In this document: in pieces, positions 1-9,577 of the stretch
How the letters are laid out: every line of letters starts with the position of its first letter
How positions within the stretch are numbered: the stretch's first letter is position 1
Assembly (NCBI GenBank): GCA_036897095.1
Contig: JAYMSP010000078.1
Coordinates: forward strand, 26,597-90,596
Length of the DNA: 64,000 bases
Reading direction: 5' to 3'
From: Plantago elongata
Taxonomy: Eukaryota > Streptophyta > Magnoliopsida > Lamiales > Plantaginaceae
Translations under genes and position numbers: made by a program
The notes under the pieces: generated by a model
Told to the model about the DNA's origin: nothing
Seen by the model: the letters and a program-made list of their open reading frames with translations, nothing else
Database searches by the model: none

Positions 1-1130
1 CATCAATGTTTAAAGTAAAATGTTCAGGGCCAGGTTTCCATTTGCAAAGACGGGGCAAAGTCTTTTTTTCTTTTTTTGCAGGATAGCAAATTTTATTTTC
101 TTTGAGAGTATTAATTAAGATTGTATGAAATTTAAATTCATTGATCTTTTCATTTCTAAAAATCTTATTATTATTCCTGATTTTCCAAAGTATCCAACAA
201 GAAATAATAATTTGTATTTGATTATCGGAGTTGTGAGGCATATGAAAAAGAGTTTCCATAAAGGTTTTCTGATTGTAATTTCTGATGTTTAACCATCTTG
301 TGAGTCGAGAGGTGGCCGGGCATTGGAGAAAAAGATGTTGAATGATTTCGGGATGTTGTTTGTATAAAATACATGTATCAGATGTTAGGACTTTTTGTTT
401 GTAAAGCCTATCTGCAGTAGGTAATCTGTTGAGAACAGAAAGCCATGCAAAAAACTTAATCCTTGGTTAAATATTGAGGTCCCAAATCTTATTCCAAGTC
501 AGATTGGGTAAGTTTGGTGGTTGGGCCAAATTTGATAGGAAAGCATAAGCCTGTTTAACCGAAAATTTTCCCATATTAGGGTATTACCAGACTAAAAAGT
601 CACTTTTATGGGTTTGTATTGGGATCCCAAGGATTTCATAAACCATATCAATGGGCAAACAATTTTGAAGTTTTTTGAAATTCCAACTTTGACCTGATAT
701 GAAGTCTTGTACTTTAGTTGTAGCATTTTCAGAATCTTAAGTTGTATAATCCGCAAGGATTTTTCCAGGGATCTATTGGTCAAGCCAGAAATTAAGTATT
801 TGTCCATTCCCAATTTGACCAAGGAGTCCTTTTCTAAATTCTTTTTGAAGTTTAATAATATTCCTTCAAAATCAACTATGACTTGAAAATTGATATTAAA
901 AAAATACTTACTCTTATAGATAACATACCATAAAGTATCAGTCTGGAAAAAGAGATTTTAAAGGTGTTTTAGTATAAAAGCATTATTAAGAGTATGTAAG
1001 TTTCTTATACCAAGTCCGTCATTAATTTTGGTTGGCAAACTAAATTCCAGTTTACCTTCCCTTTAATTTTACCACGTTTCTTCCCATTAAAAAAAATGTC
1101 TAATAAGTTCTATAAGATTATCTATATATC
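1..1130 (-). pseudogene. LINE (non-LTR retrotransposon) remnant, 3' part of ORF2
   Basis: Read on the minus strand, the segment resembles the end of a plant LINE ORF2. In order it shows a DLGIRNLHTLNNA-like stretch after the reverse transcriptase, a GKFSVKQAYAFL segment, and the zinc-binding reverse transcriptase motif region (WNKIWDLN, then FFAWLSVLNRLPTADRL and HLFLQCPATSRL). It runs off the left edge just where the RNase H domain should begin (LNID). Several in-frame stops, for example directly after WNKIWDLNI and within the GKFSVK approach, show it is dead. The upstream border near 1130 is a guess, based on where similarity fades. Confidence 0.8.
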
Positions 1131-1648
1131 CATTAAGGTTTTTGTGGTTCTCAATTTTCTGGAAATTGTTAAATTTGTAATGGTTACATGTTTTGTGATA
1201 AATAGTTAGATTTATTGTGTATTTTTGTTACAAACATTGTGTTTTCAATGTTTTGCAACATACTAGTATTAACTCTATGTGAGAATTGATTAAGTTTTCA
1301 TTAATAATGTCATGTGTTTGCATGGATGCTATATTGATTCAATAAAAAGTGAGTGGTAGACATTTATCGATAATTGAAACCACATCTCTAAAACATATAA
1401 ATGACTAAATTTTATCGAATTTTCAATCCACAATAGCCAAAATAAGCTTCTTTTTATCCAAAGCAAACACCAACTTCCTACTACCTAAAGATCAACAATT
1501 TCCAACTGCTAATCTGTTATAACATCTCAAATAACTATTAGAATGAAGATTTACACACTCGAAATATAAACAGAAAGAAAGAAAAAAAATTATTTATGAG
1601 AGCAAAACTCATATATACAATCTTGGTAGCAATTAAGTCCGTGAAGAA

Positions 1649-1828
1649 CTATAAACGCGACATTTGTGAGTTCAAAGGGAAGTAAGAAACTGGAATTGGA
1701 GCGCGAACTGATTTTGTTTTACTCTTTAGTTTCTTCGAAGGTGAAGAACTGGAGTTGTGTTTGCTTGAATCAGACACTTGAGGAGACGATAAGGCGAAGC
1801 AAGTAAAGAAATTTGAAAAGAAGGCCAT
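1649..1828 (-). CDS. Small 59-residue protein, copy A (unknown family)
   Basis: Single-exon gene. The start chosen is the ATG at 1828 (MAFFSNFF); a longer frame exists only through a TTG codon. The protein has an aromatic N-terminus with one cysteine (NFFTCF, residues 6-11), a serine-rich middle (about 14-30), a lysine-rich patch (KKLKSKTKS) and a hydrophobic/proline C-terminus, RAPIPVSYFPLNSQMSRL, that is nearly invariant in all four copies. There is no convincing signal peptide and no known domain that I recognise. It differs from copy A' by 5 of 59 residues. A TATA box lies about 130 bp upstream. Conservation of frame, length and tail in four copies argues for a real coding gene. Function unknown. 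Confidence 0.75.
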   Translation of the reverse strand: MAFFSNFFTCFALSSPQVSDSSKHNSSSSPSKKLKSKTKSVRAPIPVSYFPLNSQMSRL

Positions 1829-1958
1829 GATCAACAAGCTGTATTTAGCTCCTTGGTGGTGTTTCAGTTCAATTCTTTGTGTATGAAAAATGAGTTTTTT
1901 AATGGTATGATGATGAAGCTAAGAAAATGTTGGAGGGATTAGTAGTTATGATGGGTGG

Positions 1959-1966
1959 TATATATA
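1959..1966 (-). promoter_or_regulatory. TATA box of copy A
   Basis: TATATATA on the minus strand, about 130 bp upstream of the copy A start codon. It sits in a block (AATCACTATATATACCACC) that is repeated unchanged upstream of copy A'. Confidence 0.55.
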
Positions 1967-2990
1967 GTGATTAATTGGGAATAATATTTTTTTCTATAAT
2001 TAAATATCACCTTGATGAGCAAGGAGGAGAAGACAGAGCATACGGTGTTGATTGAGACTTGTTGTGCAACAAAATCCACATTTATTTGACTTGGCTGCTA
2101 TTAGGATGGTTCCATATGGTTTCTACATTCTAGCTTTCTATAATTAAAATTTAAAAGTGTGCTTGTTTGACCGGATCCATCACCACATTTAACATGGTAA
2201 ATGATAATGGTTTCTTATTAAAATTTAATAATAATATAACAACAGGCCAATAAATAATCGAAATGTTCAATCGTGAATTAATAAAGTATAAAGAATGAAG
2301 TGATTATAAATCAATAAATGTATTATATGGTCTCATAAAAGAATTGTAATTTTTTATTATAAAGTCCGGTTTGAAATACAATTTGAGTTGAGAAAATTTA
2401 ATTTATTATTTTTATTTAATAAAAAATATTTAAGTTATACTCATTCGAGACATATATACATACAGTTACTTATATGTAAGTAATTAGGCATCCAACGGTA
2501 GATAAATTAGCTAATATATTTATTTACGTTCATGACTTGACTAGAGTCTGGACTTTGGAGTAAAGCCCATTTGAGTGTTTTTACTTTTTAATTATACTTT
2601 TATATATTTTATACTTTTTCCCGAATTATTAAAAAAATGTTTTATTCTTACACATCTTTTTATTTTTAAGCCCATGTGAGTTTTCGTCTTTTAATTATTT
2701 TCTTGAGTAAATTATTTTTTATTTTATAATTTTTAACTACAACTTTTATTTTTATATATTTTTAACAATTATTTAAAAATGCTTTTACAATATTTAAAAT
2801 TTAAAATCCAAAATTATAATATGAGTGGGACACATACTCCCTCGTAATTTGAAAACAAATCAAAATCGCTAAAGTATGATAATTAGACGGGTGTTATTGT
2901 ATTGTACTCAAATTGTATAAAGTGTACCTGAAAAAATACCCTTCCACTCTCATCTTCCTTGGTAGGGAAATCAACTAGCTTACTCATACC

Positions 2991-3090
2991 TTTTTTTTCT
3001 TCTTTTCAAACGGTTAAAGGGTGACTCGAACCTCCGACTTATTGATTGGAGATGAAGCATCTTACTAACTGAGTTGCGCTTCGTTGTCTA
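2991..3090 (-). mobile_element. tRNA-derived SINE, copy 1
   Basis: On the minus strand it reads GCGCAACTCAGTTAGTAAGATGC, then a box-B-like GGTTCGAGTCACCC, a CCGTTT end and an A-rich tail (seen here as the T tract at 2991-3000). The head has the shape of RNA polymerase III box A and box B. It shares sequence with the elements at 43292-43397 and 48991-49081. A short possible target duplication, TCATACC, flanks it. Confidence 0.7.
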
Positions 3091-3544
3091 CATCATACCG
3101 TCATGTAATGAATGTATTACTTTTGTTGTAGTATATTGGTTGAAATAACATTATATTGTATTGTTAAATGATAAATTAGCTAAATAAGAAATAAAAGAAG
3201 TTTAAATAAACATATAAACTAACCAAAAAAATCATTTAGGAATGAAAAGCAAACTATTGTAAATGTTTAATACAAAATGTAATATATAATTATAGATTAC
3301 AACTTGAGCTAGATTTCCACCGGTGTAGCATACAGTTAAAACGGACTATTCATCCGTTAACATGTTTTAGGGTATTAAAAGAAACTTAAAATTGATACTA
3401 ACGTAACAGGGACTCAGAGAGTTATAAGACACTAAAGAATATTACATATCATGACCTTAATAGTCCGTCTTATAATTACTCTGTGTCAGTTTATAACATC
3501 AAATCACAAGACTTCACACGTGCCGCATTAAAATTCAAGAAGAA

Positions 3545-3724
3545 CTATAAGCGCGACAATTGTGAGTTTATTGGGAAATAAGATACTGGAATTGGAGCGC
3601 GTTTCCTCTCCTTGCTCTTCGGTTTCTCTGAAGGGGACAATGAATTCGAGTTTTGCTTGACTGAACCAAATACTCGTGTAGACCACGATGTAAAAATGCT
3701 GAAGAAATTTGAAATGAAGGCCAT
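3545..3724 (-). CDS. Small 59-residue protein, copy B (unknown family)
   Basis: An intact 60-codon frame on the minus strand, starting MAFISNFFSIF and ending RAPIPVSYFPINSQLSRL with a TAG stop. Same length and layout as copies A, A' and B'. This copy lacks the N-terminal cysteine found in the other three (Ile at position 10) and differs from its closest relative B' at 14 of 59 residues, so it is the most diverged member. The conserved tail and preserved frame suggest it is still a gene, possibly under weaker constraint. Its TATA-like TATAAATA is about 115 bp upstream. Function unknown. Confidence 0.65.
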   Translation of the reverse strand: MAFISNFFSIFTSWSTRVFGSVKQNSNSLSPSEKPKSKERKRAPIPVSYFPINSQLSRL

Positions 3725-3838
3725 CTTCTAGAGCTTAAAGTGTACTGTGTAAGAAAAATGATCAGTTGATGGAACTGTTAAGTAGTGTATAGAAGTTGAG
3801 GGAACTTTTTAATGAAAAATTACTACTTGTGATGGTTG

Positions 3839-3846
3839 TATTTATA
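3839..3846 (-). promoter_or_regulatory. TATA box of copy B
   Basis: TATAAATA on the minus strand, about 115 bp upstream of the copy B start. The surrounding sequence is shared with the copy B' promoter. Confidence 0.5.
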
Positions 3847-4131
3847 GTGAATCATTGGCTGAAGTTGTTTCTCCTATCTATTCATCAGAGCTTGGTCACC
3901 AAGGAAATCAATGTCATTGGTTGTGTGACAATATAAACATTTCTTTGACTTGTTTTATATATGAGTATATATTTGGGCTGTTAATTAGCAATGTTTATGT
4001 TTTCAATTAAGGCATGTGGTTAATTTGTAGTGTAATTGCTAACATCCTTGAAAGCCAAAGGTTTAGTACTACTTTTTACAAAGATTGAAGAATTGGTTAA
4101 ACATTCAACTCAAAAAGTGCAGGAGTTCTAG

Positions 4132-4866
4132 AGCTTGATTGTTTCAACAGCTTCTACCATAAGTTTAAGTTAATATTCCTCTCCTCATTCTGGGTCGCGT
4201 TTACTATTCATGTGCTATAAACCGGAGATATTAATAAAGGATCAACGATGTGATGATTCGCCAAATGAAGCGAACTGTACTTTAGAGCGTAACTTACGTG
4301 TCTGATATGAACCGATTAATGAGATGTTAAAGTCATATACACTCCAATGGTGTCCGAGATATTCCCTGAGTAATTGTTGGGCATGTCGAGCTACATTTAC
4401 AAGTTACAACTTATGAGTATTTCAGCTCTCCAACCCGACCCAATCTCTCCAGCCCCGACACAACCTCTACCAGGGTATCGTGCTTGAGAAGTTGTTAGAG
4501 GATATATCACTACAACAAAATTGCCATTTAGTCACGCTAAACACTGTTGATAATTCATGCTTTTAATGATTTAAGTTGATTCAGTGGCATGTAGCAGCAA
4601 GTGTCGCTTCAAGTCGTGTGATTAATTCTGTAGTATCACTATTTTATTGTTGTGTGTCACTTTTTGTAGTGCCAAAAACTCTAGATTAAATAACATTGGG
4701 GAATGTCATGAATTACAAAAATAGTGGCATTTGTAAATATTATACTATGTTAATTTAGTCACATTTCAAAATGTCGTTGTAACCATTGGACTATGACACT
4801 TGAACATGCCACGAAACAATAATCACTGACATGTCATTATACCAGTGTATTCGTGAACCATGATGT

Positions 4867-4868
<2 letters not shown>
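4132..4868. other. Gene-free spacer with a CACTA-like end
   Basis: No coding signal. CACTACAACAAAA at 4511 resembles a CACTA-transposon end, and TTTTTGTAGTG ends near 4672, but no matching target duplication is visible, so an element is not called. Confidence 0.4.

Positions 4869-4959
<91 letters not shown>
4869..4959. repeat. Palindromic (AAT)n-(ATT)n microsatellite
   Basis: About 14 AAT repeats run straight into about 16 ATT repeats, giving a perfect self-complementary hairpin of roughly 40 bp per arm. A second, shorter copy of the same arrangement follows at 4987-5021. Confidence 0.95.
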
Positions 4960-4986
4960 ACAACAACAATAATAAAAATAAAATTC

Positions 4987-5021
4987 AATAATAATAATAA
5001 TTATTATTATTATTATTATTA
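4987..5021. repeat. Second short (AAT)n-(ATT)n palindrome
   Basis: A smaller AAT-then-ATT tract, separated from the first by 27 bp. Confidence 0.9.
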
Positions 5022-6220
5022 AATCATCTGAGCATATATAATGTTCTTACAATAAATTAATCACAAAAGATATATTTCGAGTATATTACTTCAATTTTAC
5101 AAAATTCAATGCCAGTTGGGAAGATACAATTCAAAATAAATCTATCTAACATTCTAATATGAAAGTTACAAACAATTAAAAAAATATGTAATCTACGATT
5201 TTGTTTACCACTACCTTTTCAGCTCTATGAATTTAATGTAATAAAAAGCTCGTTACATGAACGCGCATCTTTTCAAATAAGCTAGCTGAAAAGTTAGCTG
5301 GTTTGAGAAGCTAATCAAGTTAGATTGTTGGAAAAAAATAATCTTTTTAGCTAGTTTTACTAAACAGGACTGGAATTAGGTATATGCTACAATTTTCTTT
5401 TCAGTGATAATAAGCTTAACACACTAAAAGTTAGAAATATTGCTCCATCTCCACCAAGTTTAGGACAGACTTGCTTATGATCAAATTCAGGATCTAGGCT
5501 TTGTAAAGACTCTAGGCTCCAGCAAAACTCTCTAGGTATCTCGGTTGTAAACATGTTTTTTGATATGCTTTAGAGAAAGTTCGAACTTCTAAAAAAATGT
5601 ATAATTAATAAAGTCATTAATATTACTAAGTATTAAATACTCGTCGAATTAGTGGTCTTCAACGTCTTTGAAATGTTATTCTAGTGAAAATTTAATGTGA
5701 GATATATGGAGTTGAAAAATAATAAGCTAGTAATATAAATTGACATACAATTTTTCTCCAAGTATTGTAGAATTAATATAAACTCCACATCTCTTTATAA
5801 ATTTTAACTTTTAAATGAAATAGAATTCTATACTTACATCCTGTTATAAATTTTATCTTTTAAATGAAATAGAATTCTATACGATAAAAGCTTTACGTTC
5901 ATTTGGTTTCAAATTTCCAGGTTAACACTATATCTCAACTCCATATACATTTTTTAAATGTGATGGAACTACAGAATAAAATTTGCTTTTGATTTAGATC
6001 CACGTACTCAATTATAGGGTGGAAAACTAATCAACGTAAAAGGAAGCTAATTAATTCATTGCAAATTCATATAAGTATAATCTTGGCAGCAAACCATCAA
6101 ACTATTAAAGTCGTCCTGGTACATTCGAGATCGATTGAAGCTCGTACAATAATACAATTGGTATATAGAGCAAAGTCCACAAATCAAGATATAATTATAC
6201 CGTACGTATACTCCTAAAAT
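5022..6220. other. Gene-free AT-rich spacer between the duplication units
   Basis: No coding signal. It contains a direct repeat of about 40 bp with a 49-50 bp period (5793-5833 and 5842-5882, sharing CTTTTAAATGAAATAGAATT). Confidence 0.6.
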
Positions 6221-6531
6221 TCGATTATAAAAAGTGAGTTGTTGTCATTTCTGCATAATTGCAATCACATCTCTAAAACACATTCAAATTCACCAATTTT
6301 GTCCAATTTCAATTCGCAATAGCCAAAACACGATATTAAGCTTCTTATTATCCAAAGCAATACCAATTATCTATAAAATCAACAAATTACAACATCTAAA
6401 TTGCTACAACATCTCTAATAACAGTTAAATGAAGATTTCTACATTATAAATAAAGAAAGAAAAAAATTATTTATGAGAGCAAAACTCATATATAGTACAA
6501 TCTTGGTAGCAATTAAGTCCGTGAAGAAGAA

Positions 6532-6711
6532 CTATAAACGCGACATTTGTGAGTTCAAAGGGAAGTAAGAAACTGGAATTGGAGCGCGAACTGATTTTGT
6601 TTTACTCTTTAGTTTCTTCGAAGGTGAAGGACTGGAGGTTTGTTTGCTTGAATCAGACACTTGAGGAGACGAAAAGGCGAAGCAAGTAAAGAAATTTGAC
6701 AAGAAGGCCAT
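6532..6711 (-). CDS. Small 59-residue protein, copy A' (unknown family)
   Basis: An intact frame starting at the ATG at 6711 (MAFLSNFFTCF) and ending RAPIPVSYFPLNSQMSRL. It differs from copy A only at residues 4, 13, 24, 25 and 28, all in the N-terminal half and serine-rich middle; the lysine patch and tail are identical. The leader and TATA region (TATATATA near 6888) are also close to those of copy A. The N-terminal NFFTCF could be a membrane-proximal or acylated segment, but this is inference. I do not recognise the family and assign no function. Confidence 0.75.
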   Translation of the reverse strand: MAFLSNFFTCFAFSSPQVSDSSKQTSSPSPSKKLKSKTKSVRAPIPVSYFPLNSQMSRL

Positions 6712-6887
6712 GATCAACAAGCTGTATTTAGCTCCTTGGTGGTGTTTCAGTTCAATTCTTGTAAGGCGAAGTGTACAAAAAATGAGCTTTATTGATGTTT
6801 TTTTATGGTATGATGATGAAGCTAAGGATTTGATTAAGCTGATAAATTGTTGGAGTGAGGGATTAGTAGTTATGTATTATGGGTGGT

Positions 6888-6895
6888 ATATATAG
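6888..6895 (-). promoter_or_regulatory. TATA box of copy A'
   Basis: TATATATA about 180 bp upstream of the copy A' start. The leader is longer than in copy A because of small insertions. Confidence 0.5.
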
Positions 6896-7942
6896 TGATT
6901 AATTGGGATTTAGGAAATACTGGTATATTTTTCATACATCAAATAACACCTTTTCTTTTTTTTCTTTTTACATCAAATATCACCTTGATGAGCAAGGAAA
7001 TTAGCTTGGCTGATTGTGAGTGGCTGTGTGGCAACATCAACCAACATTTAATTGACTTTGCTTGAATTGGATGCTACCAGGATGCTTCCACATGCATGGT
7101 TGATTGTTTCTAGTTTCTACTTTCATGATTATTACACGTTTGCATGTTGACCGAATTGTCTTTGATCAACTCTCTATCAACATGTAACACGGTAAATAGT
7201 ACGGGAGCCTAATAGTTTAAAATTTTTAACAGCTTCATACTCAAAAAGTTTCACGAAACAGATTATTTTCAATAATAACAGTTAAAACACAGCTTTTACA
7301 AATTAAAGGTTACAAAATCCCGAGTAAATTTTCACTCTGTTGCTGAACATCTAGGTCTTCGAGCCATCCTAAGTGATAGTATCTATAAGAAGTGAACAAA
7401 TCAAGTGTGGTAGGCTAATAGTAATGGTTTCTTATTTTTAGAAAGATAAAATTATTAAATAATATTACAAATGTTAACTCAGCTAAAATTAAACCCGCTT
7501 CTTATATTTGTAATTGTAAATGTGTAAATGTGAATTCAAACATATATACTATGCTGGCGTTGCATTTCAACTCTAATAACAAATGTAAATTTTTACAATT
7601 TAATTGCTAGTTGTACGTAAATTAAAATAACTTCACTTACATATATTTGCTTCATTAAGTAGTATACAATGCATTAAAGATGGTGATTCAAATTATAGCA
7701 ATTGTAAATATTTTACTAAACATCAAAACATTCATTTTTAAATGAATCTAAGGAGTATTGATGTTTTAAATTATTGACTATTTCACTAATATATGATTTT
7801 TTTAGAAATCTTACCGTGTGATCATGATTTTGTGATTGTTTGACATAGAATCGGAGTTGAATCCGTTTGAATAAATGAATAGTGATCAAATTATAGTAGG
7901 ATTGTTAAAATTAGTGTTTGATATAGAATTATAATTGAATAT

Positions 7943-8145
7943 AGTATTGTAGGTTTGTTATATAGGTTGTGAAAGAGATAAATGATTTGTGTAAGAGATC
8001 GATGATTGGTTTCAATGAGTATTGTAAGTTTGTTATATAGATCGTGTAAATGATAAATGATTGGTGTAACATATAGATGATTGGTTTAAATGTTTATTAT
8101 ATTTTTGATATATAGGTTGTATAAGAGATAAATAATTGACTTGAG
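7943..8145. repeat. 75-bp tandem repeat, about 2.7 copies
   Basis: Units begin at 7943, 8019 and 8094. Each carries a version of TTGTTATATAG, then GAGATAAATGATT, then ATGATTGGTTT. Copies are diverged and the last is partial. Confidence 0.75.
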
Positions 8146-8708
8146 ATGATTCATCATACATAATTATTTTATTTTGTATTGGGATGAATAGTAGTCCACA
8201 AAAAGTAAAATGAAGCTATAGTAAAAACATTTTACTTTCTTCTATTTGAATCTCATGACAAACACAATTTAGTAAAAATCCATTCAAATGAATACTAAGA
8301 TTCTATGCCACACCCCAGGCCTTAATTTCAAATTTCCATATGTTTTGAGTGAGTCAATTTGAATTAATTCCTACCTATGATCGAATCTAATTTATTCAAA
8401 AAAGTTAAAATGGAACATGATGTGGGACAAGTATTATGTAGGTTTGGTCGATTTCACTTAATTAGAATATTCATTATAATCTGAACACTAATTACAATCG
8501 TTCTATACTATGTTTCTATGTATGTAGTACGAATACATTGGCCATATACTTGGGGAAAAAACTTCAAGTACTAAAATGCATAGCGAATCAAACGTTATGT
8601 TTGAAAATAAAACAGTAAATTTTTACATGAGAACTTAGTAGTTCGCCCCGGCATTACGCGCGCAAATTTACAAGACTTAATTAATACCACTCAAACTATC
8701 GCGAAGAA

Positions 8709-8888
8709 CTATAAGCGCGACATTTGTGAATTTATTGGGAAATAAGAAACTGGAATTGGAGCGTGTTTCCTCTCCTTGCTCTTCAGTTTCTTTGAAGAGG
8801 ACGATGAATTTGAGTTTTGCTTGACTAAATCGGATGCTCGTGTGGATGAGGATGTAAAACAGCTGAAAAAGTATGAAAAGAAAGCCAT
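8709..8888 (-). CDS. Small 59-residue protein, copy B' (unknown family)
   Basis: An intact frame from the ATG at 8888 (MAFFSYFFSCF) to a TAG stop at 8709, ending HAPIPVSYFPINSQMSRL. It is the second B-type copy, with the same lysine-rich KSKERK patch as B but with the N-terminal cysteine retained. It lies 690 bp from the 3' end of the pirin gene, on the same strand. Its TATAAATA lies about 120 bp upstream. All four copies are exactly 59 codons plus stop and end in the same SRL, which is hard to explain without selection on the protein. Function unknown. Confidence 0.75.
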   Translation of the reverse strand: MAFFSYFFSCFTSSSTRASDLVKQNSNSSSSSKKLKSKERKHAPIPVSYFPINSQMSRL

Positions 8889-9007
8889 CGTCTAGAGCTT
8901 AAAGTAGCAGTGTACTATGTAAGAAAAATGATAACTTCTGTTGGTAATTGGTAAGTATGATATGGAGTAATGTATTTGGAATGGAAAATTACTACCTGTG
9001 ATGGTTG

Positions 9008-9015
9008 TATTTATA
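9008..9015 (-). promoter_or_regulatory. TATA box of copy B'
   Basis: TATAAATA about 120 bp upstream of the copy B' start, in a block shared with copy B. Confidence 0.5.
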
Positions 9016-9577
9016 GTGAATTATTGGCTGAAGTTGTTTGTCTCCTATCTATTCATCAGCTTGGTCACCAAGAAAACAATGTGATTGGCATAACCTGTGT
9101 GTCACTACAAACATGTTCTTGACTTGTTTCATATATTTTGGCTTTATCGTTTGATTTATTCATGTTTTCAATTTAGTCATGAGGAAAATTATTATGTATT
9201 CCTATACTACCCGCATTATTTACAAATTCGAACTTGTATTTAAGTCGTCTTTTGTATTCCTCCACAAAGATTATTGAAGTAGCAAAATATTGAACTCAAA
9301 AGTGGAGGAGTTCTGAACTAAATTAGGAGGAGTTGCATGTGATGCAGCCGAATGTGCTTCTTCATTGACTATTGCAGTTTCACTGTTCGAGTCGGAAATT
9401 TCAATTACAGCAACAATCGGCAGCTAATATGACATTTCACAATACGATTAACATAATCATTTGTTAACATAAACATAGGCATATATATGATAAAGCCTTC
9501 ATTATTTCATTTCAAAACAACAACACAACAATGATAGAATTATCCAAAATAAAACATACTACAAAGTAGAAACAAAC

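Larger units (their letters stand above)
1340..4131. repeat. Segmental duplication, unit 1 (genes A and B)
   Basis: This block and 6221-9318 are homologous along most of their length. Matches include the downstream flank of gene A (ATCTCTAAAACA, ATAGCCAAAA and TTATTTATGAGAGCAAAACTC occur in both), gene A itself, the promoter region of A, gene B with its leader (TCTAGAGCTTAAAGT), the B promoter (GGTTGTATTTATAGTGAAT) and the far flank (AACTCAAAA-GTG-AGGAGTTCT). Lengths differ (about 2.8 and 3.1 kb) because of insertions, including a SINE at 2991-3090 that has no visible counterpart in unit 2. Confidence 0.8.
6221..9318. repeat. Segmental duplication, unit 2 (genes A' and B')
   Basis: Second copy of the block at 1340-4131, same order and orientation. 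It contains A' (6532-6711) and B' (8709-8888), with matching promoters and flanks. The A'-to-B' spacing is about 0.3 kb longer than the A-to-B spacing; the extra length includes a local 75-bp tandem repeat at 7943-8145. Confidence 0.8.

Noticed and set aside
4511-4672. CACTA-like ends (CACTACAACAAAA ... TTTTTGTAGTG)
   Set aside because: The flanking 3-mers differ (TAT and CCA) and the inner parts of the ends do not match, so an element is not supported.
4791-4988. Open frame with a long poly-isoleucine run on the minus strand
   Set aside because: It is only a translation of the ATT/AAT microsatellite.
7834-8313. Possible MITE with ends resembling GACATAGAATC and GATTCTATGCC
   Set aside because: End similarity covers only about a dozen bases and no target duplication is visible.
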